Below are positions 47,146 through 56,267 of a stretch of 64,000 bases of DNA, piece after piece (within the stretch, counting starts at the first letter, position 1; the number at the start of each line of letters is the position of its first letter). The position numbers and the translations under genes were made by a program. The notes under the pieces are model-generated. The model did no database searches. It worked only from the letters and a program-made list of their open reading frames with translations, and had not been told where the DNA came from. Origin of the DNA: Kibdelosporangium philippinense (GTDB lineage Bacteria > Actinomycetota > Actinomycetes > Mycobacteriales > Pseudonocardiaceae); assembly GCF_021390435.2 (NCBI RefSeq), contig NZ_JAJVCN010000001.1, forward strand, positions 3,720,001 to 3,784,000. The letters are read 5' to 3'.

Positions 47146-48174
47146 TTGGCGTCGCATCGACTCAACCGCACCCTGAAACGATCGCTGACCACGGCCGCGT
47201 TGCCGACCGCTCCGGTCAGCGCTCAGCCTGCCGAATCCGATGCCATGAAGGAGTACAACGACCTCTCCGCGCAAGCGGCCACCGTTGACGAGGATTTGCT
47301 GAAAGCGCAGGCGGACCTCAAGACCAAACAGGCCGAACTGGCCAAGGTCACCGCTGATCTGACCGCCGCGGCCAAGGCCGAGGACGACGCGAAAGCGTCG
47401 ATGACCCAGTTCGAGGGCCAGGTGGGCGAGTTCACCTCGGCGTCCTACCGGGGTGCACGCCTCAGTGGAGTCTCCGCGCTGCTGGTCAGCAGCTCCCGTG
47501 ACGACTTCCTCGAACGCATGTCCGCGCTCGGCGTCATCGCCACTGACAACGCGAACGCGATGCGTGGCCTGCGATCAGCCGTCGACCAGGCCGACAACGC
47601 CCGAACCGCGATCGCTGAGGCACAACGGCGAGCGCAGGAGGCAACCGATGCCGCGGCCAAGCTGACCTCGGACATCAAGCAGCGCAAGACAGAACTCAAC
47701 GCCCGGATCAAGGAAGTCAAGCAGGCGCTGAACCGTCTCAGCCCGTCGGAGAAGAGGGCGCTGGGCGGAGTCAAGGACACCGGGAGCTATCTCGGCCCGC
47801 CCGGCGCGGCCAACACCGCATTGCAGGCCGCATTGGCCAAGCGCGGCTCCGAGTACGAATGGGCCGCTGTCGGACCGAGGGAGTTCGACTGCTCGGGCCT
47901 GACGATGTGGGCGTACAACGCCGCCGGGACCAAACTGCCGCACTCCAGCCGGATGCAGTACAAACTCGGCCGAGCCGTGTCGAGCAACGAACTGCAGTCC
48001 GGTGACTTGCTGTTCTTCGATGACGGCACCGGAAACCCGGACAAGATCCACCACGTCGGCATGTACGTGGCCCCAGGCAAGATGATCGACGCGCCCACCG
48101 AAGGGCAACTGGTCGACGTCCGCTCGATGCGTGGCGACGGCCACTTCATCGGCGCCCGACGCTACGCCGGATAA
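47146..48174 (+). CDS. RipA-like NlpC/P60 peptidoglycan endopeptidase
   Basis: The TTG start has AGAGGAC before it. The 342-residue protein has a short export signal, a long coiled coil (about residues 35-215), and an NlpC/P60 domain with catalytic Cys in REFDCSGLTMWAYN, His in KIHHVGMYVAPG and a third polar residue after it. It cuts peptide stems between daughter cells or during growth; the coiled coil usually keeps it inactive. Confidence 0.93.
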   Translation: MASHRLNRTLKRSLTTAALPTAPVSAQPAESDAMKEYNDLSAQAATVDEDLLKAQADLKTKQAELAKVTADLTAAAKAEDDAKASMTQFEGQVGEFTSASYRGARLSGVSALLVSSSRDDFLERMSALGVIATDNANAMRGLRSAVDQADNARTAIAEAQRRAQEATDAAAKLTSDIKQRKTELNARIKEVKQALNRLSPSEKRALGGVKDTGSYLGPPGAANTALQAALAKRGSEYEWAAVGPREFDCSGLTMWAYNAAGTKLPHSSRMQYKLGRAVSSNELQSGDLLFFDDGTGNPDKIHHVGMYVAPGKMIDAPTEGQLVDVRSMRGDGHFIGARRYAG

Positions 48175-48183
48175 TAGTCGTCC

Positions 48184-48206
48184 TGGTCGGCACGGCGTGC
48201 CGACCA
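48184..48206. terminator. Bidirectional hairpin between convergent genes
   Basis: TGGTCGGCAC and GTGCCGACCA make a perfect 10-bp stem with a 3-base loop, between the endopeptidase stop and the ATPase stop. No T-tract follows. Confidence 0.7.
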
Positions 48207-48216
48207 TGACGATAGA

Positions 48217-50187
48217 TCAGCAGTTGTCGCAGCAGCCGGGGCCATCGGCCTTCGCCGGTGTCAGTGACAACGAGATCGTCTGCGGCACCGCAGGAGCGGC
48301 CACGACCGCGCCACCTGGCAACGGCGTGCCTTTCGCGGCACGGATCGCGTTGAGAATGACCAGAACCTCGGCCAGTTCGTGGACGAACACCACGGTGGCC
48401 AAACCGAGAACACCGAAGGCCGCCAACGGGATCAGCACGGTGATGATCGCCAGCGACAGGCCGACGTTCTGCACCATCACCCGACGAGCGTGCTTGGCAT
48501 GCGCGAGCACTTGCGGCAGGTGTCGTAGATCCTCGCCCATCAGCGCCACATCGGCGGTCTCGATCGCGACGTCGGTTCCCATGGCTCCCATGGCGATCCC
48601 GACGTCCGCGGTCGCCAGCGCGGGAGCGTCGTTGACGCCGTCGCCGACCATCGCGACCTTGCGGCCGTTGCGCATGGTGTCGACCAACGAGGCTTTGTCC
48701 TCGGGCAACAACTCAGCGTGCACCACCGAGATACCGGCCTTTGTGGCCAGTGCCGTGGCAGTCCGGTTGTTGTCCCCGGTCAGCATCGCCGGTTCAATTC
48801 CCAGATCCCGCAACGACTTCACAACCTGAGGCGCTTCGTCACGCAAGTCGTCACGAACCGCGATCGCACCCAGCAGAGTGTCGTTCTCGACCAGAACCAC
48901 AGTCGCACCGGCGGTCTGCAGGCGCGTGACATCGTCGGCGAGCGCACCCGGGTCGATCCAGCCTGGCTTGCCCAGCCGCAGCCCCGCCGCGGACGTCAAC
49001 CCATGCCCGGGAATCGCGGTGACGTCCTCGGCTGCCTGATACCCAGGAACCGCATCAAGGATCGCCTTGGCCAGCGGATGCTCACTGCGAGCCTCCAGCG
49101 CTGCTGCCGCGGAGAGCACCTCGTCCCGTGAAACTCCTTGCACGGGAACGACTTCCATGACCCGCGGGTGGTTGCGAGTCAGTGTTCCGGTCTTATCGAG
49201 GGCGACCGCGCCGATCCGGCCGAGCTCCTCCAGCGCGGCGCCACCTTTGACCAACGCGCCTTGCCTGCTCGCCGCGCCGACCGCGGCCACCACCGTCAGA
49301 GGAATCGAAATCGCGAGCGCACAGGGAGAGGCCGCCACCAGAACGACCAACGCGCGTTCCAGCCACACCATCGGATCGCCGAACACGGCTCCGAGACCCG
49401 CGATCAACACTGCCAGCACCATGATCGCCGGAACCAGCGGCCGGGCGATCCGATCCGCCAGGCGCTGGCCGACGCCCTTGCGGTCCTGGGCCTCCTCGAC
49501 CAAGTGCACCACCCGGGCCAACGAAGAATCCGAGGCCAACGCAACAACCTGGACCTCGATCGCACCGCCGCCGTTGATCGCACCCGCGTGCACGGTCGCA
49601 CCCGGTCCGGCCTCGACCGGAACCGACTCCCCCGTGATCGCCGACAGGTCAAGGCTGGTGTGCCCGGAGGAGATCACGCCATCAGTCGCCGCACGCTCCC
49701 CCGGCCGCAGCACCATCCGGTCACCAAGCACCAGATCGTCCGGTTTGACCTGCACCTCGACGCCGTCACGCAACACCGACGCGGTCGGCGGCACCAATCC
49801 AAGCAACGCCCGCAACCCACGCCGTGTCCGAGCGATCGCGTAATGCTCAAGGCCTTCAGCGATCGAGAACAACACACCCAGCATCGCCGCTTCGAAGTAC
49901 TGTCCTAACGCGACAGCCCCGATCGCGGCGATCGTCATCAACGTACCGACCCCGACCCGGCCCTTCAGCACACTACGCACCGCGCCGGGCACGAACGTCG
50001 CCGCACCAGCCACCGCCGACGCCAACTCCAAGCCGGTCCCGACCGGCCCACCGACGATCCAACCGACGGCCAGCAACACCGCGGCGAGGGCGGCGAGCTG
50101 TAACTCACGCACCTGCCATAACCGCTGTGCCTCGTCGCCGTGCTGGTGCTCGGATTCCTCCTGCGAACCGCAGCACGCGTCAGACAT
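48217..50187 (-). CDS. Heavy-metal P1B-type ATPase, CtpG/ZntA-like
   Basis: The 656-residue protein has an acidic/His-rich N-terminus (DACCGSQEESEHQHGDE) without a full HMA domain, spans with the ion motif VVLVAASPCALAISIPL (SPC), phosphorylation site VALDKTGTLTRNHP, HP motif SEHPLAKA and GDGVNDAPALATADVGIAMG. The tail ends in CCDNC, a likely metal ligand. It exports Cd, Zn or Pb. It overlaps the upstream repressor gene by eight bases. Confidence 0.93.
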   Translation of the reverse strand: MSDACCGSQEESEHQHGDEAQRLWQVRELQLAALAAVLLAVGWIVGGPVGTGLELASAVAGAATFVPGAVRSVLKGRVGVGTLMTIAAIGAVALGQYFEAAMLGVLFSIAEGLEHYAIARTRRGLRALLGLVPPTASVLRDGVEVQVKPDDLVLGDRMVLRPGERAATDGVISSGHTSLDLSAITGESVPVEAGPGATVHAGAINGGGAIEVQVVALASDSSLARVVHLVEEAQDRKGVGQRLADRIARPLVPAIMVLAVLIAGLGAVFGDPMVWLERALVVLVAASPCALAISIPLTVVAAVGAASRQGALVKGGAALEELGRIGAVALDKTGTLTRNHPRVMEVVPVQGVSRDEVLSAAAALEARSEHPLAKAILDAVPGYQAAEDVTAIPGHGLTSAAGLRLGKPGWIDPGALADDVTRLQTAGATVVLVENDTLLGAIAVRDDLRDEAPQVVKSLRDLGIEPAMLTGDNNRTATALATKAGISVVHAELLPEDKASLVDTMRNGRKVAMVGDGVNDAPALATADVGIAMGAMGTDVAIETADVALMGEDLRHLPQVLAHAKHARRVMVQNVGLSLAIITVLIPLAAFGVLGLATVVFVHELAEVLVILNAIRAAKGTPLPGGAVVAAPAVPQTISLSLTPAKADGPGCCDNC

Positions 50188-50557
50188 GACGCCCTCCCTC
50201 TGTGACCGTGTCGCCCAGAATCGCCGACACCAGCGCTTTGCCTTGCACGGACAGCGCGTACATCACGAGCTTGCCGTCCCGCCGGGACGTCACCAGCCCG
50301 GCGTACTTCAGCTGCCGCAAGTGATGTGACACGAGGTTCTGCGCCTGCCCGACAACCCAGGCCATATCGCACACGCACAACTCGTCACCCGACAACAACG
50401 CCGTCGCGATGGTCAGCCTCGTCGGGTCACCCAGTGCCTTCGCCCTGAGCGCCGCCGGTTCCACCTCCCGCAACGGCGGCAAACCGGCCCTGATCTCCTC
50501 CGCATGCGGCAGATCCAGGCACAACAGGTCACACGAGTCGGCACGCTCCTCAGTCAC
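50180..50557 (-). CDS. ArsR/SmtB repressor of CmtR/CadC type
   Basis: The 125-residue protein has the ArsR winged helix with the metal motif ELCVCDMAWVVG in the recognition-helix region and Cys in DSCDLLCLDL at the N-terminus, the set of ligands used by CadC/CmtR for Cd/Pb. It starts at GTG 50557 and controls its own operon with the ATPase. Confidence 0.9.
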   Translation of the reverse strand: MTEERADSCDLLCLDLPHAEEIRAGLPPLREVEPAALRAKALGDPTRLTIATALLSGDELCVCDMAWVVGQAQNLVSHHLRQLKYAGLVTSRRDGKLVMYALSVQGKALVSAILGDTVTEGGRHV

Positions 50558-50595
50558 GTAGACAATCTAACATCCGTTGATACGTGAGGGGAAGG

Positions 50596-51519
50596 CTACG
50601 CCGACGGGAACGCCCACTCGTTGGGTTTGCACACCTTGCCGTCACGCGGGACCGCGATGTCGTTCTGGATGCCGGAGACCAGCTTGGCGAGCTCATCGTT
50701 GGACGTGGTGAGGGTCTGCTGCATCATCAACGGCGCCATCCCGCCATCGGCAGCGCACGGCTTGTGACCGTTGTTGAAGTAGTGACCGACCTCATGGTTG
50801 ATCACGTAGCGGCGGTACTGACCGATATCACCGTGGAACGCGTGCGCACCACGCTCCCACCGGGCAGCACTCAGCACGACGTGCCCAGGTTTCGCCCGCA
50901 GGAAGCATGACGTGTCGTAAGGAATCGCGAAACCGCACAGCCGCCGGGCGGTGGCCTGCGACGCAAGAGTCACCCGCAGGTCCGGCGTCCCGGTCTCGAC
51001 CCGGCGCAGCGCGACCGCACCGGACCCGATCCAGCTCTTGGGGTGCGACAAGGTGGCCTGGACGACGCCCGCGAACGCTCGTTCCCCATCGGTGAACTCG
51101 ATGGCGTCCTCGACCTCGACCGTGTAGCTGTGCACTTTGCCCGTGCCGACCTGATCGGAAGTTCCGGGCACGACCCGGAACGTCTTGGCGCCGTTGAGCG
51201 GGAACGGACCACCTGTCGGCAGTTGAGCGGATGGGACGTCGAGTTGCCGCGGCGTGGGCGCACCGTCAGCCTCGACGGTCGGACCGCCGGGATTGGACAA
51301 CGCGGCCGATGGCTCGCTCTCTCCCGGCGACACCGGCAGGTCAACGGGCCGCGAGGCCTCCACCGACGGTTCTACCGAGTCGACAACCGTGACAGCTGTA
51401 ACTGCCATCAGCAACGGTACGGCGACGACCAATGACCTGTAGGTCCGTAAGGCAGAGCGCCTGCCGCGAGCTCGCCGAGGCGGCTCCGGGTCATAGGCGG
51501 CGACCAGTGGTTCGCCCAT
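50596..51519 (-). CDS. DUF3152 secreted zinc-peptidase-like protein
   Basis: The 307-residue protein has a membrane anchor (LVVAVPLLMAVTAVTVV), a Pro/Ser-rich linker and a DUF3152 domain with HEVGHYFNNGH, an HExxH-x5-H zinc-binding pattern. Conserved Cys pairs (RRLCGFAIPYDTSCF, KPCAADG) suggest disulfides. Such proteins are common in actinobacteria; the substrate is unknown. Confidence 0.88.
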   Translation of the reverse strand: MGEPLVAAYDPEPPRRARGRRSALRTYRSLVVAVPLLMAVTAVTVVDSVEPSVEASRPVDLPVSPGESEPSAALSNPGGPTVEADGAPTPRQLDVPSAQLPTGGPFPLNGAKTFRVVPGTSDQVGTGKVHSYTVEVEDAIEFTDGERAFAGVVQATLSHPKSWIGSGAVALRRVETGTPDLRVTLASQATARRLCGFAIPYDTSCFLRAKPGHVVLSAARWERGAHAFHGDIGQYRRYVINHEVGHYFNNGHKPCAADGGMAPLMMQQTLTTSNDELAKLVSGIQNDIAVPRDGKVCKPNEWAFPSA

Positions 51520-51594
51520 GCGCGACCAGGCGGCACCTTACTGCTACTGGATCACGTCCGGCCGACCGTCGCGCCACTGCGCTGACTGTTCCAT

Positions 51595-51753
51595 TGTCTG
51601 CAGTGGACACTCAACCGGTTTGCCTCGGGGAACGGCGAGCAGTTGCTACGCCGTCCCCTAGAGGTTGTCACGGAGCAAGGGTTGGTGCTGGAACAGCAGA
51701 ATCGAATCAAAGGCGGCGCGGTCGAACGTCTACGTGCCCGCAAACCCCGGTGA
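51595..51753 (+). pseudogene. SAM-dependent methyltransferase, C-terminal fragment
   Basis: The frame reads NRFASGNGEQLLRRPLEVVT and ends GGAVERLRARKPR, the usual end of class I methyltransferases of the UbiE type. The SAM-binding part is missing. About 52 residues remain. Confidence 0.65.
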
Positions 51754-51763
51754 CCAAGTGAGA

Positions 51764-52095
51764 TCAGCCGCTGAGGTGCTTCGCGGCGACGGGTTCGCGG
51801 CTGGTGACCAAAGCGGCAGCCAACGTCGTCACGGGTACACACGCGACGAGACCGATGCTGCCAACCAAGGTGCGGACGATTTCCTGCGCGATCGACTGCG
51901 ATCCAAGGATCGTTCCGAGTCCTGCGCCAGACAGATACGAGTACAGCAACACAGGCAGCGCAGCCCCGCGTAGGCCATCGCGAGCGTGTTCACCGCGGAC
52001 GACACGTGGTCACGGCCGATGCGCAGCCCGGCAGTGTAAAGCTCCGGCACCCAGTGCATCAGATGATCGAAAACCGGCCGCCCATCACGTGGCAT
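51764..52095 (-). pseudogene. YibE/F-like membrane protein, fragment with frameshift
   Basis: From ATG 52095 one frame gives HLMHWVPELYTAGLRIGRDH and the next gives SQSIAQEIVRTLVGSIGLVA, which is the characteristic last part of YibE/F. Most of the N-terminus is missing. It faces the methyltransferase fragment at its 3' end, another convergent scar. Confidence 0.72.
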
Positions 52096-52119
52096 GACTC
52101 CCCCTCCGCGCAATCACAT

Positions 52120-52138
52120 GCACATATCACCATATGTT
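52120..52138. promoter_or_regulatory. ACATAT-N4-ATATGT palindrome before the YibE/F fragment
   Basis: GCACATATCACCATATGTT contains a perfect 6-bp dyad and resembles the site before the CDF gene (44151). It stands 25 bases before the YibE/F start. Confidence 0.55.
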
Positions 52139-52940
52139 AGAGGATATACATCACGGCCAGGGCGACCGCCAGCATTCCCAGCACCAGACGCAAGGCCCTT
52201 TCCGGCATCCGTGGCTGCAGTCGCGCGCCGAAGTAACCTCCGACGAGGCCGCCGATGCCACACGACAGACCCACCATCCAGTTCGGAGCAATCTCGCCCG
52301 TCGCGGTCAGCGACATGACGCTGTAGGCGAGAACTCCCGCGAAGGACGTGACGAAGGTGGTTGCCAAGGCGGCGGGAGCGACCTTGGCCACCGGCATCCC
52401 CCGGCCGACCAGAATCGGACCGAGCAACGAGCCGCCGCCGATCCCGTAGATGCCGCCGACGGTTCCCACCACGAACGCCAGCGCCCTGATCGAACGAACA
52501 GAGAGCCCTCGCGCAGGCTGGATCTTGGCCACCCAGAAAGTGCGAACACACAGCCACAAGCCCAGAGGCAAGAGCACCGCGGCGACGATCACCCGGAACA
52601 CCTCAGGTCCTGGTATCGCGAACACCCTGATGACGGCGCCGAGTACAACACCGGGCAAGGTCCCCCAAATCAACACACGGGTCAAGGAACCGTGCAGCTG
52701 CCCCGCACGCCAATACCGATACAGCGCTCCCGGCCCAGCGACCACGTTGTACAGCAGGTTGGTGGGCGTCACCGCGGGATTCGGCACGCCAAGAACACTG
52801 AGCTGCACGGGCAGCAGGAACACCGCGCCCGATACGCCGACTGGCGACGTCACCATCGCGATCACCAGGCCGGCGCCGCATCCCATGAGCACCGTCGACC
52901 AGGTCACCATGGCCCGGAACTCTGCCAGCGAAACGATCAC
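52137..52940 (-). CDS. TauE/SafE-family anion exporter-like protein
   Basis: I start at GTG 52940; an ATG at 52913 is also possible. The product of 267 residues has about eight spans in two repeats, with GAVFLLPVQLSVLGVPNPAV in the first and GIYGIGGGSLLGPILVGRGM in the second, typical of TauE/SafE. The family moves sulfite or organic sulfonates. It is divergent from the MerR operon and close to the sulfur genes. Confidence 0.88.
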   Translation of the reverse strand: MIVSLAEFRAMVTWSTVLMGCGAGLVIAMVTSPVGVSGAVFLLPVQLSVLGVPNPAVTPTNLLYNVVAGPGALYRYWRAGQLHGSLTRVLIWGTLPGVVLGAVIRVFAIPGPEVFRVIVAAVLLPLGLWLCVRTFWVAKIQPARGLSVRSIRALAFVVGTVGGIYGIGGGSLLGPILVGRGMPVAKVAPAALATTFVTSFAGVLAYSVMSLTATGEIAPNWMVGLSCGIGGLVGGYFGARLQPRMPERALRLVLGMLAVALAVMYIL

Positions 52941-52967
52941 GCGTCGCGCCGTCCAGCATCCTGAGAC

Positions 52968-52997
52968 TTGCATCTGGTACCTGGGTACGGGTTTACC
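52968..52997 (+). promoter_or_regulatory. MerR-type promoter with long spacer
   Basis: TTGCAT (52968) and TTTACC (52992) are -35 and -10 candidates 18 bp apart. GTACC-TG-GGTAC (52977-52988) is a dyad in the spacer, the typical MerR site. The first start codon is only ten bases after the -10, so the mRNA would have almost no leader. Confidence 0.7.
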
Positions 52998-53006
52998 GTC
53001 GGGATT

Positions 53007-53324
53007 ATGGACACACCAGCACAGGCATGCACGTTGCCGGCCGCCGAACGCCCCCTGCGTGAAGCCGAGTTCGACGAGCTGTTCACCACGTCGGTACGTG
53101 CCGCGCATCGCCGGGCGCCGACCGAGCTCAGACTGGATCTGGACGCGACCGAACAGGTCGCGATGCGGACAGCAGCTCTCGTGCTGCGCGAAACAGAATG
53201 CTGTTCCTTCTTCACGTTCAGCCTCACGACCACAAATGGCCAGCTCCAACTGGAAATAGCGGTTCCCGAAACCTACGTCGAGGTCCTTGACGCACTGCAG
53301 ACTCGCACGGAAGCCACAACGTGA
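53007..53324 (+). CDS. 105-residue Cys-containing protein of the MerR operon
   Basis: The protein starts MDTPAQACTLPAAERPLREA and has LRETECCSFFTFSLTT in its second half; the Cys pair could bind a metal or metalloid. Relatives of this family are usually found next to MerR genes in actinobacteria, but no function is established. It overlaps the merR gene as GTGA. Confidence 0.75.
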   Translation: MDTPAQACTLPAAERPLREAEFDELFTTSVRAAHRRAPTELRLDLDATEQVAMRTAALVLRETECCSFFTFSLTTTNGQLQLEIAVPETYVEVLDALQTRTEATT

Positions 53325-53767
53325 CTGGCCTGCGCAGCGGACAGCTCGCTGAGGCAGCGGGTGTGAGCCCGCAGACACTGCGCTACTACGAGCGCCGCGG
53401 CCTGCTGGCCGAACCAGAACGCACACTGGGCGGGCACCGGCTCTACCCGCCGGAGGCGGTAACGGTGCTCCGTGTCATCAAAGCCGCGCAGCGCCTCGGC
53501 TTCACACTCGACGAAGTCGCAGACCTCTTGGACGCAGGACGGCACCGGCATGGGCGACGGACCGATACCGGGCTGCAAGCACGGGCGACCACGAAACTCG
53601 CCGACGTGGAAGCCAAGATCACCGACCTCATCATCATCCGCGACACGCTGCGCACGGCGCTCGCAGCCGGTTGCGATGACCTGATCGCATGCTCACGCAC
53701 TACTTCCTGCCCAATTCCGTTCTCCGACATCGCCGACGAAAGGACCGCCAGTGAGTCGTGCTGCTAG
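53321..53767 (+). CDS. merR: MerR-family regulator with mercury-type cysteines
   Basis: The 148-residue protein has the MerR winged helix (SPQTLRYYERRGLLAEPERT) and dimer helix. Three cysteines near the end (AGCDDLIACSRTTSCPIPF) are at positions used for Hg(II) or similar soft metals. It is coupled to the preceding gene and controls the promoter at 52968. Confidence 0.87.
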   Translation: MTGLRSGQLAEAAGVSPQTLRYYERRGLLAEPERTLGGHRLYPPEAVTVLRVIKAAQRLGFTLDEVADLLDAGRHRHGRRTDTGLQARATTKLADVEAKITDLIIIRDTLRTALAAGCDDLIACSRTTSCPIPFSDIADERTASESCC

Positions 53768-54023
53768 CAAGCTGGGGTGGCTGGCAGGCGCGGCCTGCGC
53801 CGCGTGCTGCGTCCTGCCGGTCTTTCTCGTTGCCGTAGGAGTTCTCGGCGGGGCAGCAGCCGCGAGTCTGGGCCGACTTGTGTTCGGCCTCGCGATCGCA
53901 CTGGCGGCTGCCTCGGCGCTGGCCTGGTGGTGGGCCAGACGCCGACGCACGTGCTCGGGCGATGGATGTGCTTGTGCCTCCCACCGTCCGAGCAACCCGG
54001 CCGGGCTATCGTCACGATCATGA
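53751..54023 (+). CDS. Small membrane protein with Cys pair, MerT-like
   Basis: The 90-residue protein from GTG 53751 has a first span with AACAACCVLPVFLVAVG and a second span (LVFGLAIALAAASALAWWWA), then RRTCSGDGCAC. A Cys-Cys in the first span followed by more Cys at the membrane face resembles MerT mercuric transporters. It overlaps merR by 17 bases. Confidence 0.68.
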   Translation: MSRAASKLGWLAGAACAACCVLPVFLVAVGVLGGAAAASLGRLVFGLAIALAAASALAWWWARRRRTCSGDGCACASHRPSNPAGLSSRS

Positions 54024-54352
54024 CCCTGGCTCGTTCCCTCGTTCTGTTCGCCCTCGCCGCACTCGCCGAAATCGGTGGTGCCTGGCTGGTGTGGCAAGGG
54101 GTTCGCGAACATCGCGGTCTACTGTGGATCGCCGCAGGGGTCATCGCACTCGGTGTGTACGGATTCGTCGCCACGCTACAGCCGGACGCGCATTTCGGCC
54201 GGATCCTGGCCGCTTACGGTGGCGTGTTCGTGGCCGGTTCGCTGGCGTGGGGCATGATCGTGGACAAGTTCCAGCCCGACCGCTGGGACTACATCGGCGC
54301 CGCGATCTGCCTGATCGGGGTCGCGGTGATCATGTATGCCCCGCGTGGCTAG
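54020..54352 (+). CDS. YnfA-family four-span membrane protein
   Basis: The 110-residue protein matches YnfA (SLVLFALAALAEIGGAWLVW, ending DYIGAAICLIGVAVIMYAPR). YnfA proteins are small-multidrug-resistance-like transporters. Its ATG overlaps the preceding stop, so it is the fourth gene of the MerR operon. Confidence 0.92.
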   Translation: MTLARSLVLFALAALAEIGGAWLVWQGVREHRGLLWIAAGVIALGVYGFVATLQPDAHFGRILAAYGGVFVAGSLAWGMIVDKFQPDRWDYIGAAICLIGVAVIMYAPRG

Positions 54353-54362
54353 GTTCCGGCGC

Positions 54363-55123
54363 CTAGACGTTGAGCGCCTGCGCCAAGTCTGCGATCAGGT
54401 CCTCGGCGTCTTCCAGCCCGACGGACACGCGGACCATGCTGTCGGCGATGCCGCGGCAAGCGCGATCGGCAGGGTCCAAGCCGTGATGGGTGGTGGTGAT
54501 GGGTTGCGTGACAAGGCTTTCAGCACCGCAGTGAGTTCTGGTTGACCGGGGTGGCGAAGGTGTTGTCCACCACGACCAATGCACCGGTTTTTGTGAGCCA
54601 TGGCGGTGATCGCGGTGATGTCGAAGACGTCCAGATTGGGATTGGTCGGGGTTTCGAAGAACACGATCCTGGTGCGATCGCTGGGGACGTCAGGCAACCG
54701 GTCGACCGCACCGGCGGTCAGGAAGGTCGTCTCGATGCCGAGCCGGGGCAGGTTCTCCCCGAGTAGTTCGAAAGTGCCACCGTGGACATCGCCAAGACAC
54801 ACGATGTGCTCGCCGGTCTTGATGTGGGACAAGAAGATCGCGGCCTCAGCGGCCATACCGGAGCCGAACGCCAGCGCGGCCTCGGCGTCCTCGAGGTCGG
54901 CGAGTTTGCGTTCCAGGGAACGGATGGTCGGATTGAGGCCGTAGCGGGTGTAGAGGTTGCCTTCGCGGCGACCTTCCACGACGTCGAGCAGGTCGGCGGT
55001 GGAGTCGAAGGCGAACGTGGAGTGCCCGTAGAGCGGTGGTTGGATGGCTCCTTGCGGGTCGCGGACGTCTCCGGCGTGCACGCACCGGGTGGACAAGCCT
55101 GGTCGCTGTCGCGGCTCAGTCAT
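54363..55123 (-). pseudogene. Cystathionine gamma-synthase/lyase-type gene, frameshift and internal deletion
   Basis: The start ATG 55123 overlaps the cysteine desulfurase stop (ATGACTGA). The frame encodes LSTRCVHAGDVRDPQGAIQP and FETPTNPNLDVFDITAITAM. A shift near 54590 leads to ALVVVDNTFATPVNQNSLRC and, after a loss of roughly 150 residues including the PLP lysine, the usual end GLEDAEDLIADLAQALNV appears. It is a dead last gene of the sulfur operon. Confidence 0.88.
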
Positions 55124-56267
55124 CAATACCTGCTTCCTGTGTGAGGGAGGTCGTGATCAGGTGTGTGGCACGGTCGACGTCCTCCGCAGTACTCCAACGC
55201 CCGAGCGAGAGTCGAACCGCGGACAGGCTCCGTGGGACTGACAAGCCCATTGCCGTCAACACTGGTGAGGGCTCGTAGTTGCCGGTGTGACAAGCGGAAC
55301 CGGTCGATGCCGCGATGCCTGGTGTCGCAGCGAGCAGATCGTGGCCGGTCACGCCGCGGATGCTGATGTTGAGCGTGTTCGGCAGCCGGGCTTCCACGGG
55401 TCCATTGAGCAACACCCGGTTGGGTAGCCGTGCGGCGAGTTGGTCGTGCAGACGGTCACGTAGGCGTTGGAGACGGTAATGGTCTTCTGCGGCGGCAAGT
55501 TCGGCCGCGGCGCCCAGCGCGACGGTGAGGGCGACGTTTTCAGTTCCTGCTCGTAGTCCATGTTCCTGCCCACCGCCGTACACCAACGGTTCGAGCCTCA
55601 CACCGGGTCGCATGTAGAGCGCGCCGATGCCTTTGGGGGCGTACATTTTGTGCCCGACCAGAGTGAGCAGGTCCACGCCGAGCGCGGTCACATCGAGCGG
55701 GATCTTCCCGGCCGCTTGTGCGGCGTCGCAATGGAACACCGCGCCGTGCTGGTGGGTGATGCGGGCAAGTTCGGGGATCGGTTGCAGAGCACCGGTTTCG
55801 TTGTTGGCGGCCATGATCGATACCAACACAGTGCGTTCGGTGAACGCGGCGGCCAGCGCCGCCGGATCGACAACCCCGTCGTCGCTGACAGGCAGGTAAG
55901 TCATTTCTGTGCCGTGCCAGCGTTGCAGGGCTCGGCACGTCTCCAGCACCGCGGGATGCTCGGTCTGCTGCGTGATCACGTGCGGTCGATCGGTTGCGGC
56001 GGCCAAGACCGTGCCGCGGATGGCGAGGTTGTCGGCTTCCGAGCCAGAGCCGGTGAACACAACCTGTCCATCAGACGCCTGTATCAGCGCGACGATCTGT
56101 TCGCGAGCGCGCTGTAAAGCGGCTCGCGGGCCGGCGCCGTAGTGGTGATCGCTGGACGGATTGCCGAACTCGCCCGTGAGATACGGCAGCATCGCTTCAG
56201 TGACAGCGGGATCGACCGGAGTCGTGGCGTTGTCGTCGAGGTAGATCGGTCCACTGGGGACGGTCAC
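55116..56267 (-). CDS. NifS/IscS-type cysteine desulfurase
   Basis: GTG 56267 overlaps the stop of the MFS gene (GTGA) and is the start; the product has 383 residues. PLP lysine is in LTLVGHKMYAPKGIG, His in TQQTEHPAVLETC, and catalytic Cys in ASTGSACHTGNYEPS. It frees sulfur from cysteine as a protein persulfide. In this operon it may feed or be fed by the rhodanese proteins. Confidence 0.92.
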   Translation of the reverse strand: MTVPSGPIYLDDNATTPVDPAVTEAMLPYLTGEFGNPSSDHHYGAGPRAALQRAREQIVALIQASDGQVVFTGSGSEADNLAIRGTVLAAATDRPHVITQQTEHPAVLETCRALQRWHGTEMTYLPVSDDGVVDPAALAAAFTERTVLVSIMAANNETGALQPIPELARITHQHGAVFHCDAAQAAGKIPLDVTALGVDLLTLVGHKMYAPKGIGALYMRPGVRLEPLVYGGGQEHGLRAGTENVALTVALGAAAELAAAEDHYRLQRLRDRLHDQLAARLPNRVLLNGPVEARLPNTLNISIRGVTGHDLLAATPGIAASTGSACHTGNYEPSPVLTAMGLSVPRSLSAVRLSLGRWSTAEDVDRATHLITTSLTQEAGIDD

